From NCBI GenBank assembly GCA_964510515.1, contig CAZEAU010000045.1, forward strand, positions 1 to 12,894: a DNA stretch of 12,894 nucleotides, given 5' to 3'. Positions 1 to 6,200 of the stretch are shown piece by piece. Source of the stretch: SURF-21 sp964510515. Lineage in GTDB: Bacteria; Actinomycetota; Geothermincolia; Geothermincolales; RBG-13-55-18. Under the pieces are notes generated by a model. It saw only the letters and a list, made by a program, of their open reading frames with translations. It was not told the origin of the DNA and did no database searches. How positions within the stretch are numbered: the first letter of the stretch is position 1; each line of letters opens with the position of its first letter. The position numbers and the translations under genes were made by a program.

Positions 1-40
1 GCATGCTGACAGACAGAGGTCTGAGGGGTTGACTTTTACC

Positions 41-1390
41 ATGGCTTCTTTCGAGCTTCAAACCGAGCGCCTGGGGCCGCTGCCCCTGATCAACCATTTC
101 GCCTCCAGGCTGGGGCTTTCAGGACTGATCGATACGGCAGTTCCCACCTCAGACGGGCGCTGCCGCCTGGCTTACGCCAAGGCCATCGGGGTGCTCATCC
201 GCTCCATCGCCACCGAGAGGGAGCCGGTCTACAGATTGGCAGAAGCGGTATCTTCCTTTGCACCCGAGGGCTTCGGACTCAAGCGGGACGAACAGGACGC
301 TCTCACCGGCGGCGCGGCATGCGGGCGCTCGACCGGCTCTTCGATGCCGACCGGGCCTCGCTCACCACGCAAGAGGCCATGGAATACATAGACCACGGGG
401 GCGGACGCTTCGTCTGCGTGCTGCCCCGCAGCCGGCATGAGGATTCAGAGTTCAGGCAGTGGATCCAGGGACACACCCCGGCTTGGGAGAAGGTCAGGGA
501 CCGGGAGAACCCCAAGGGCAAGGGAGGCCCCCGGGACCGCTTCTTCGTGGTGCGCTACCGCGTTCCCTCAGAAGAGGGCTGGCCGCTCATCTGGGTATTC
601 AGCACGCTTCTGCGCCTAAAACAGCAGCAATCCCGCCGGGAGAGGATCAGCGCAGCCGAGCAGGACTTATCCGACCTGGCCGAGACCCTTTCGGGCCCCC
701 GCTGCCGGATGCGCTCCCGCTACGAGGTGAGAAAGAGGATAGACGGCATCCTGGAGCGCCATCATGCAAAAACGTTACCTGAAGATAAGCGCACAAGCAG
801 GTGACCGAACATACCTACCGCCAGGAGAGGCGGGGACGCCCCGGGCCCGACACCAAGTACGTGCGCCAGGATAAGAAGCACTTCGGCCTCACCTGGGCTC
901 TGGACGAGGAGGCCATCGCCTACGACCATAAATCGGACGGCATGTACCCGCTTATCACCAACGACCGCAGCCTGACCGCGGCCGAGGTATTCTGCGCCCA
1001 CAAGCGCCAGCCCGAGGTGGAGAAGCGTTTCTGCTGCGCCAAGTCAGGCCTGGAGATCGCCCCGGTGCTTTTAAAAAACGAGGGCCGGGTGGAAGCGCTC
1101 TTCTTCTGCTACTTCCTGGCGCTGTATCATCTTGCGCTCTCATCGAGCGGGAACTGCGCCTGGCCATGGCCCGGGAGGATATCTCCGATCTTTCCCTCTA
1201 TCCCGAGGAACGGGTAACCTCCCGGCCTACTTCGGAACAGATCTTCCGCCTCTTCAGCCTGGCGGAGAGGCATACCTTGCTGCGTGATGGCGGGGTTGTT
1301 CAGGTCTTCGACCCCGATCTTAGCGACCTGCAGAAGCAGGTCCTGGGCCTTCTCGGCGTGCCGCTTTCGGCCTACTGCCGGGGCCGATGA
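41..1390 (+). pseudogene. IS1634-type transposase, copy A (catalytic core deleted, frameshifted)
   Basis: The reading frame opens at ATG 41 (MASFELQTERLGPLPLINHF), the expected DUF4277 start, and runs to about 308. A small deletion there moves it into another frame (ALDRLFDADRASLTT). At about 368 the sequence jumps straight to QEAMEYIDHGGGRF. This skips about 350 bp, present in copy B, that encode the first two DDE aspartates (HNDSTT and VADSK). Two further frame changes lie within 35 bp, at about 768 and 798 (ERHHA, then RYLKISAQ, then VTEHTYRQERRGRPG). A 2-bp insertion near 1123-1132 shifts the frame again before the C-terminus ending YCRGR. The third acidic residue survives in PEVEKRF. The product cannot be a functional transposase. 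An intact relative would be roughly 550 residues. Confidence 0.8.
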
Positions 1391-2968
1391 GGGCCCCGAG
1401 ATAATTCGGAGAAATCATCGCCGAGATGTGCGGAATGAGAGACCCGAGGGCTTCGGACTCAAGCGGGACGAACAGGACGCTCTCACCGGCGGCGCGGCAT
1501 GCGGGCGCTCGACCATCTCTTCGATGCCGACCGGGCCTCGCTCGCGACCGAGGTGGTGATAGCCGCGCAGAAGGGGTTCTCCCTTGCTCTATCCGAGCTG
1601 CACAACGATTCCACCACGGTCAAGTTCTCCGGGCAGTATTCTAAAGCCAAGGGCAGGAGCATCCGGGGCAAGAAGGCCCCCTATATCACCTACGGCTACT
1701 CCAAGGACAGAAGGCCCGATCTTTGGGCAGCTGCTCTTCATCCTCACCACCACCACAGGCGGGGCCGTGCCGGTGCAGTTCCGCTGCGAGGCAGGCAACG
1801 CCTCGGGCACCCGCAGCCACGAAGAGAGCTGGGAGGCTTTGCGCCTGGCGGTGGGCAGCCCCGACTTTCTCTTGCGTGGCCGACTCCAAGCTCTGCTCGC
1901 AAGAGGCCATGGAATACATAGACCACGGGGGCGGACGCTTCGTCTGCGTGCTGCCCCGCAGCCGGCATGAGGATTCAGAGTTCAGGCAGTGGATCCAGGG
2001 ACACACCCCGGCTTGGGAGAAGGTCAGGGACCGGGAGAACCCCAAGGGCAAGGGAGGCCCCCGGGACCGCTTCTTCGTGGTGCGCTACCGCGTTCCCTCA
2101 GAAGAGGGCTGGCCGCTCATCTGGGTATTCAGCACGCTTCTGCGCCTAAAACAGCAGCAATCCCGCCGGGAGAGGATCAGCGCAGCCGAGCAGGACTTAT
2201 CCGACCTGGCCGAGACCCTTTCGGGCCCCCGCTGCCGGATGCGCTCCCGCTACGAGGTGAGAAAGAGGATAGACGGCATCCTGGAGCGCCATCATGCAAA
2301 AACGTTACCTGAAGATAAGCGCACAAGCAGGTGACCGAACATACCTACCGCCAGGAGAGGCGGGGACGCCCCGGGCCCGACACCAAGTACGTGCGCCAGG
2401 ATAAGAAGCACTTCGGCCTCACCTGGGCTCTGGACGAGGAGGCCATCGCCTACGACCATAAATCGGACGGCATGTACCCGCTTATCACCAACGACCGCAG
2501 CCTGACCGCGGCCGAGCTATTCTGCGCCCACAAGCGCCAGCCCGAGGTGGAGAAGCGCTTCTGCTGCGCCAAGTCAGGCCTGGAGATCGCCCCGGTGCTT
2601 TTAAAAACGAGGGCCGGGTGGAAGCGCTCTTCTTCTGCTACTTCCTGGCACTGCTTCTCTGCGCGCTCATCGAGCGGGAACTGCGCCTGGCCATGGCCCG
2701 GGAGGATATCTCCGATCTTCCCCTCTATCCCGAGGAACGGGTAACCTCCCGGCCCACTTCGGAGCAGATCTTCCGCCTCTTCAGCCTGGCGGAGAGGCAT
2801 ACCCTTACCCGTGAGGGTGAACTCATTCAGTCATTCGACCCCGATCTTAGCGACCTGCAGAAGCAGGTCCTAGCCCTTCTCGGCGTGCCGCTTTCGGCCT
2901 ACTGCCGGGGCCGATGAGGGCCCCGAGATAATTCGGAGAAATCATCGCCGAGATGTGCGGAATGAGAG
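262..2968 (+). repeat. Direct repeat pair: 262-1441 and 1442-2968
   Basis: The two units are head to tail with no spacer. They match at 262-334 against 1442-1514, then differ at two bases (GG against AT at 335-336). Copy A lacks about 350 bp that copy B has at about 1549-1898. The blocks 368-986 and 1898-2516 are identical over 619 bp. After that point single-base differences, indels and a divergent cluster (about 1275-1310 against 2802-2837) appear. Identity resumes through the right end at 1441/2968. This patchwork suggests gene conversion or a recent duplication followed by recombination with another copy. An assembly artefact is also possible. Confidence 0.85.
1442..2917 (+). pseudogene. 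IS1634-type transposase, copy B (5' truncated, frameshifted)
   Basis: The copy starts abruptly inside the gene at the codons for PEGFGLKRDEQDALT, so about 75 N-terminal residues and the start codon are missing. It keeps the central region absent from copy A: HNDSTTVKFSGQYSKAKG with the first catalytic Asp, LLFILTTTTGGAVPV, and VADSKLCSQEAM with the second. The open frame changes at about 1487, 1722, 1875, 2298, 2328 and 2602. The last is one A lost from the A-run after VLL; copy A has six A's and copy B five. The changes at about 1487, 2298 and 2328 also occur in copy A, so they predate the duplication. The C-terminus (LCALIERELRLAMAREDI to YCRGR) is intact in its own frame. Confidence 0.8.
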
Positions 2969-2989
2969 GCTGGGTATTTTTCGGCATGG

Positions 2990-3180
2990 TGCGGGTGCGG
3001 CGAAGGACGCTCCATGCGTACAGGCCGGCGATATTGCTGGATGCCTTCGCCGCCCACCCGGAGAGGTTCGCAAACAGCGTGCCGCAGCCACCTGCGCTGC
3101 CGCTGGCGGTATGGATCAACAAACCGAAAGACGCACAGGATGATTTGGTCACGGCCGGAAAGGGGGTGGTTGCTCCCTAA
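2990..3180 (+). pseudogene. 3' remnant of an IS3-family transposase (orfB C-terminus)
   Basis: An open frame ending in TAA at 3178-3180 encodes RRTLHAYRPAILLDAF, AHPERFANSVPQPP and ALPLAVWINKP. The pattern HPERF...PxPPxLPxAVWINxP is, to my knowledge, the characteristic C-terminus of one group of IS3-family transposases with an rve integrase core. Everything upstream, including the integrase core and the DDE residues, is absent; the IS1634 remnant abuts it at 2968. The C-terminus differs from that of the IS3 element at the right edge of this window, so it is not a piece of that element. The call rests on motif recognition of a short sequence. Confidence 0.6.
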
Positions 3181-3194
3181 ATTCCGAAGGCAGG

Positions 3195-3220
3195 TGTCTC
3201 ATAATCGTTGACACGCTCCG
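3195..3220 (+). repeat. Probable right end of the IS3 remnant
   Basis: Fifteen bases after the remnant's stop codon, the sequence TGTCTCATAATCG continues as TTGACACGCTCCG. It contains a short inverted repeat, GTGTC (3194-3198) against GACAC (3210-3214). A TGT-starting end directly behind an IS3 transposase tail suits a terminal repeat. The matching left end is not in the window. Confidence 0.35.
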
Positions 3221-3372
3221 CCTTGAACTCCTGCTTATGAACTCCTGCATGAAATGCATATAATGGGATTGAAGCAAAGCCAGCAATGCATAATCCCAGC
3301 TCAAAGTACTTTCCAACACTTTCGATCAATGCTATGCTTATGTTGACTCATCTACCCATGGTAGAAGGAGAT

Positions 3373-3400
3373 CATTCGCCGCCTGCAAGGGTGGCGAATG
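3373..3400. other. Perfect 8-bp stem-loop (CATTCGCC / GGCGAATG)
   Basis: CATTCGCC (3373-3380) and GGCGAATG (3393-3400) are exact reverse complements with a 12-base loop. On the + strand it is followed by CATTTTG, a weak T-run. On the - strand it lies about 80 bases past the regulator's stop and has no T-run. It could be a weak terminator for either side or a structural piece of a mobile-element remnant. Confidence 0.35.
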
Positions 3401-3411
3401 CATTTTGTTAA

Positions 3412-3441
3412 GGAGAAATCATCGGAAAGAAGTGCGGAATG
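3412..3441 (+). repeat. Orphan third copy of the IS1634-type right-end motif
   Basis: GGAGAAATCATCG, 7 variable bases, then GTGCGGAATG occurs here. The same layout occurs in the right ends of copies A (1408-1437) and B (2935-2964). The 13-base and 10-base blocks match exactly and the 7 bases between them differ. No transposase-coding sequence precedes this third copy. It is best read as the end of a diverged, otherwise lost copy, or of a short deletion derivative. Confidence 0.6.
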
Positions 3442-3480
3442 TAGGCCGAGCGGCGAGGTTTTGCATGATGGGGCTTACAG

Positions 3481-4332
3481 CTAGCGGTAGAATACCATGT
3501 GGCCTACCGTAGCGAGCAGATCCTCCACAGTGTAAACACCCTCCAGGCTAAGCATGAATGAAGCGGTCTCCAGCATGCCTAGCAACATATAAGCCACAGT
3601 CTCCACGTCCAGGGCCGGAAAGGTACCGTTCTTTATCGCCTCCTCGAGATCCCTCTTCAAGGGCTCAAGTATGAGGGAATATATCTCCTTACGCTTTCTC
3701 TCCATCCGAGGGTCGCCCTCGAAAGGACCTCTGAGCACCTGCAGGATATCGATAAACTGGGTGTGCGATTCCAGCACAACCTGCCCCCTCAGGAGTAGCC
3801 TTCTCAGCGGATCTTCCACCGTCTTCAACTCTTCCGCTACGTCCAGGAACATAGCCTGGAAGACGCGATCGAGGCACTCCATGAACAGGGCTTTCTTGCT
3901 CGGGAAGTAGATGTAGAAAGTGCTGTTTCCGACCCCCACCGCCCGCGCGATATCAATTACCTTGGCCTGGTGGTAACCAACCCGGGCGAAAATCTGCACA
4001 GCGGCATCGATGAGCTGCTCTTTCCTCCCCGACGGCCCCGCCTCGATCTCTCCGGTGGCCGTGCCCTTGCCGGCAACCGCAGCCTTCTCATCCTGGGGAT
4101 TGGTGATCGTTCTCATGATGAGCCGTATAGGATATCCCTCTTCCTTCAGGCTCCTTATCCTTCGCAGCTCCTCCACGTGTGTCCCGCCGTAATAGGCCAT
4201 CGTCTTGCCGGTGCGCTGCGGAGGCGAAAGCAGTCCCTCCTCAAGATAATAGTGGATGGTGCTGCGGGGGAGACCCGTGATGCGTACCAGGTCCGACATT
4301 CGCAGCGGGCGTTCCTCTAGTATGTCCTCCAT
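3481..4332 (-). CDS. MerR-TetR fusion transcriptional regulator
   Basis: This 283-residue protein carries two DNA-binding modules. Residues about 10-75 form a MerR-type winged helix (MSDLVRITGLPRSTIHYYLEEG, AYYGGTHVEELRRIRSLKEEGYPI) without the usual MerR effector domain. A Gly/Ala/Glu-rich linker follows (about 80-102). A TetR-type HTH lies at about 103-150 (LIDAAVQIFARVGYHQA, VGNSTFYIYFPSKKALF) and a helical TetR-like ligand domain reaches the C-terminus. TetR regulators of fatty-acid and CoA pathways commonly respond to acyl-CoAs, so control of the divergent operon is the natural inference. ATG at 4332 is the first start of the MerR domain. Upstream AGGTG is only a weak ribosome site, and the best promoter would give a leader of only a few bases. 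Confidence 0.88.
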   Translation of the reverse strand: MEDILEERPLRMSDLVRITGLPRSTIHYYLEEGLLSPPQRTGKTMAYYGGTHVEELRRIRSLKEEGYPIRLIMRTITNPQDEKAAVAGKGTATGEIEAGPSGRKEQLIDAAVQIFARVGYHQAKVIDIARAVGVGNSTFYIYFPSKKALFMECLDRVFQAMFLDVAEELKTVEDPLRRLLLRGQVVLESHTQFIDILQVLRGPFEGDPRMERKRKEIYSLILEPLKRDLEEAIKNGTFPALDVETVAYMLLGMLETASFMLSLEGVYTVEDLLATVGHMVFYR

Positions 4333-4342
4333 GATGACACCT

Positions 4343-4372
4343 ATTATAATGTAATTGTAAGGTAACTATCAA
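4343..4372 (-). promoter_or_regulatory. Predicted sigma-70-type promoter of the regulator gene
   Basis: Read on the - strand, TTGATA (4372-4367) is separated by 18 bp from a perfect TATAAT (4348-4343). Transcription would start near 4336, only about four bases before the ATG at 4332, giving an essentially leaderless mRNA. An imperfect dyad with arms ACCT (4339-4342) and AGGT (4360-4363) straddles the -10 box and could be an autoregulatory site, but its inner positions do not pair. Confidence 0.5.
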
Positions 4373-4415
4373 GCTATATATTTAAACAGGCAGCTCAAGT
4401 CTTCCCGGCGCAGGC

Positions 4416-4444
4416 TTGACACCTTCCGCATATAATTCTATTAT
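4416..4444 (+). promoter_or_regulatory. Predicted sigma-70-type promoter of the acyl-CoA operon
   Basis: TTGACA (4416-4421), a 17-bp spacer and TATTAT (4439-4444) make a near-consensus promoter about 140 bp before the first operon gene. The surroundings are much more AT-rich than the genes. A TATAAT at 4431-4436 is only 9 bp from the -35 box and is too close to be its partner. The transcript would have a 5' leader of about 130 bases containing the dyad at 4524-4539. Confidence 0.6.
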
Positions 4445-4523
4445 ATAAGGGTATAGGGCATCATAGACCGGCACCCGGCAATTTCACAAAGTCCGATACA
4501 GAGCCAAGCATTTTAGCACCATA

Positions 4524-4539
4524 GAATGAAACTTCATTC
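4524..4539. promoter_or_regulatory. Candidate operator: GAATGAA-AC-TTCATTC dyad
   Basis: A perfect 7+2+7 inverted repeat lies between the operon promoter and its first gene. ATAG/CTAT sequences just outside it could extend the symmetry with a one-base offset. The size and symmetry suit a TetR-type dimer. It sits some 75 bp downstream of the predicted transcription start, so it would act as a roadblock or as an RNA hairpin rather than by blocking the -10 box. Binding by the divergent regulator is inferred. Confidence 0.4.
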
Positions 4540-4582
4540 CTATATTACACGTATCCTGGAAATTGAAGGGAGATGACACGCC

Positions 4583-5644
4583 ATGATAAGGACTAAACTC
4601 ACCGAGATGCTGGGCATCCGCTACCCCGTCATCCAGGCGGGCATGGGCCCATGGAACACCGACAAGCTCTGTGTTGCCGCGGCCAACGCTGGCGCCCTGG
4701 GAATCATCAGCACCATAGGCATCGGGTACCAATCGGTGCAGCCTTCGATCTTCAGCCCTGACGGAAAACCACACCCCCCCTACGATGTGCTCAAGCAGAT
4801 CATCACATCCGTCGGCGAGCAGACCGCTGCCGCCAAGGGGGTGTTCGGCGCCAACATCCCCCTTGCCATCGAATTCAAGGATATGGTTGAGGACCTGATC
4901 CGAGCGGTCACCGATGCCCGTAAGGAATCCCCGGGGCTTGCAGAGCGTCTCAAGGTCATCATCACCTCAGCTGGCAGCCCTGCCCCGTGGACAGATGCCA
5001 TCAAGGAATCCGGGGCCTATTGGTTTCACGTGGCCCCCTCCGTCTACCATGCCCTCAAGGCGGAAAAGGCGGGGGCGGACGTGGTCATCGCCTCCGGCCG
5101 CGAAGCCGGTGGGCACGTGGCCTTCGAGCCTATCCACACCATGGTGCTCCTACCCTCGGTCATCGCCGCCGTGGGTATCCCAGTAATCGGAGCAGGAGGG
5201 TTCAGTGACGGTGCTAGCCTGGTGGCCGCCCTGGCAATGGGCGCGATTGCCGTGCAGATGGGCACTCGTTTCATAGCCACCGCGGAGAGCGATTTCTTGG
5301 ATATGTGGAAGAACAAGGTCCTCGAATGCACCGAGATGGACACCCTTGTGGGCATCTCCGTCTTCGGCCCAGCCCGCTACCTGAAGAACGAGGTGTCGGT
5401 GGAGCTCCACGATCTTTTCATGCAGGGCTTCCAGGAGGGTTACGAAAGGGGGGTTGAGCTGGAGGCCAACGGTATCGTCCTCTCCATGCAGGGCAAGGAC
5501 CCGGACAGGTCGATTTACTTTGGTGGTGAGTCGGTCGGCCGCATCAAGGACATCCCTAGCGTAGCCGAACTGCTGCATTCCATCGAGGAGCAGGCCGAGG
5601 CGGCTATCGCCTCCCTGCAGCAGACATTGGAACGAAAATCGTAG
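4583..5644 (+). CDS. Nitronate monooxygenase-like FMN oxidoreductase (2-nitropropane dioxygenase / FabK superfamily)
   Basis: This 353-residue TIM-barrel flavoprotein matches the family that includes nitronate monooxygenase and the enoyl-ACP reductase FabK. The N-terminal FMN-site motif is RYPVIQAGMG (about 13-22). The signature ASGREAGGHVAF holds the conserved His (H178) that acts as base in nitronate monooxygenases. GAGGFSDG and MGTRFIAT near 210-235 suit the FMN phosphate site. ATG 4583 follows GAAGGGAG with a 10-base gap. It is the first gene after the operon promoter and lies 78 bp before the DUF35 gene. In a CoA-thioester operon, true nitronate oxidation is doubtful; an enoyl- or ketoacyl-thioester redox role is equally possible. 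The flavoprotein family is sure, the substrate is not. Confidence 0.85.
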   Translation: MIRTKLTEMLGIRYPVIQAGMGPWNTDKLCVAAANAGALGIISTIGIGYQSVQPSIFSPDGKPHPPYDVLKQIITSVGEQTAAAKGVFGANIPLAIEFKDMVEDLIRAVTDARKESPGLAERLKVIITSAGSPAPWTDAIKESGAYWFHVAPSVYHALKAEKAGADVVIASGREAGGHVAFEPIHTMVLLPSVIAAVGIPVIGAGGFSDGASLVAALAMGAIAVQMGTRFIATAESDFLDMWKNKVLECTEMDTLVGISVFGPARYLKNEVSVELHDLFMQGFQEGYERGVELEANGIVLSMQGKDPDRSIYFGGESVGRIKDIPSVAELLHSIEEQAEAAIASLQQTLERKS

Positions 5645-5722
5645 GTTCCGTACTGCAGGCACGCGGAGCCCGAATCGAGGTCTCAAGCCGGAAAGAGATC
5701 AGTATCCGAGGAGGGATTTACT

Positions 5723-6184
5723 ATGCCGGAACTTAAAAACACGCGGGAGTTGGGGATTCCGATGGATGCCACTTTCCGCTGGTCGGTGGGTGCCTGCATG
5801 GAAACGTTCATAGGTGGGCTGGGCAAACGCAAGCTATTGGGCATCCGCTGCCCACGCTGCGACCGCGTCTTCGTACCCCCTCGTATGATCTGTGAGCGCT
5901 GCTTCGCCGAGACCGAGGAATGGGTAGAGGTGGGACCTATGGCCAGCACCGTCGCCTGCACCACGGCCTTCGTCCGGGTGGACGCAAAGGCAGGTGGCCT
6001 GCTCGAGTTGGATCGGCCCGAGATCCTTGCCCTCATTAAGCCCGACGGAGCCGACTCAGCCTTCGTCCACCGGGTATTCGAAATCCTGCCTGAGGACATG
6101 CGCGAAGATATCAGGCTGGAGGCAATGTGGACAGCACAACCCTCCGGAGACCTTACCGATCTCCTCGGCTTCCGCCCCAAGTGA
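5723..6184 (+). CDS. DUF35 Zn-ribbon / OB-fold protein A (thiolase partner subunit)
   Basis: This 153-residue protein has the DUF35 layout: an N-terminal helix-rich region (about 18-40), a rubredoxin-like zinc ribbon with C43-x2-C46 and C57-x2-C60, then an OB-fold to the end. Known relatives (BbsA of anaerobic toluene degradation, ChsH2 in steroid side-chain degradation, the archaeal DUF35 of the thiolase/HMG-CoA synthase complex) bind thiolase-fold enzymes and help place CoA substrates. It lies directly before a thiolase gene, as in those systems. GAGGAGGGA ahead of ATG 5723 is a strong ribosome site. It resembles the second DUF35 protein (8617-9102), including the ten-residue gap between the two Cys pairs. 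Role inferred from family and context. Confidence 0.85.
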   Translation: MPELKNTRELGIPMDATFRWSVGACMETFIGGLGKRKLLGIRCPRCDRVFVPPRMICERCFAETEEWVEVGPMASTVACTTAFVRVDAKAGGLLELDRPEILALIKPDGADSAFVHRVFEILPEDMREDIRLEAMWTAQPSGDLTDLLGFRPK

Positions 6185-6189
6185 AGAAG

Positions 6190-6195
6190 AAGGTG
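6190..6195 (+). promoter_or_regulatory. Candidate ribosome binding site ahead of an AUA start
   Basis: AAGGTG ends five bases before ATA at 6201. No ATG, GTG or TTG lies in the thiolase frame between the end of the preceding gene and GTG 6243, which is already inside the first conserved strand. This site is the reason for preferring 6201. Confidence 0.35.
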
Positions 6196-6200
6196 AAGAC

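Larger units (their letters stand above)
1..2968 (+). mobile_element. Tandem, partly deleted remnants of an IS1634-type insertion sequence
   Basis: Two head-to-tail degraded copies of the same transposase gene fill this stretch. The segment 262-1441 recurs as 1442-2968. The first copy keeps the 5' end of the gene and the second keeps the catalytic core. The element's left terminal repeat is not visible and probably lies before base 1. The shared right-hand sequence after the stop codon ends at 1441 and at 2968, where copy A runs directly into the middle of copy B. The family call rests on the DUF4277-like N-terminus (QTERLGPLPLINHF) and on the C-terminal block with PEVEKRF and AKSGLEIAPVLLK, both typical of IS1634 transposases. 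Neither copy can make an intact transposase. Confidence 0.8.
3221..3480. other. Non-coding stretch between IS remnants and the regulator gene
   Basis: No convincing gene is visible. The stretch holds a short direct repeat TGAACTCCTGC at 3224-3234 and 3238-3248. An inverted pair lies at 3264-3270 (TGGGATT) and 3292-3298 (AATCCCA). A TATAAT at 3259-3264 has no good -35 partner. A 6-bp inverted repeat, TCTACC-CAT-GGTAGA, lies at 3351-3365. The hairpin at 3373-3400 and the IS-end motif at 3412-3441 are listed separately. The stretch looks like old mobile-element debris. Confidence 0.6.

Noticed and set aside
1..2968. Reading the two IS pieces as a single gene with a functional internal duplication
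   Set aside because: Neither copy has a continuous frame. The repeat includes the stop codon and non-coding right end, so this is a tandem DNA duplication and not a domain repeat.
3224..3248. Short direct repeats as a CRISPR or regulatory array
   Set aside because: There are only two 11-bp units with a 3-bp gap. No array, leader or cas genes are present.
3259..3264. TATAAT as a promoter for the IS remnants or regulator side
   Set aside because: No acceptable -35 box lies 16-18 bp upstream and no intact gene follows on the + strand.
4416..4436. TTGACA followed by TATAAT as a promoter
   Set aside because: The spacer is only 9 bp. TATTAT at 4439-4444 gives the proper 17 bp and was used instead.
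5150..6180. Two long - strand frames (178 and 165 codons) opposite the flavoprotein and DUF35 A genes
   Set aside because: Both are antisense to clearly conserved proteins and have low-complexity, Arg/Ser/Pro-rich content with no family resemblance.
5994..6200. Extended start for thiolase A inside the DUF35 gene
   Set aside because: The added residues are Ser/Pro-rich out-of-frame translation of DUF35 A and match no thiolase N-terminus. The overlap would be nearly 200 bp.
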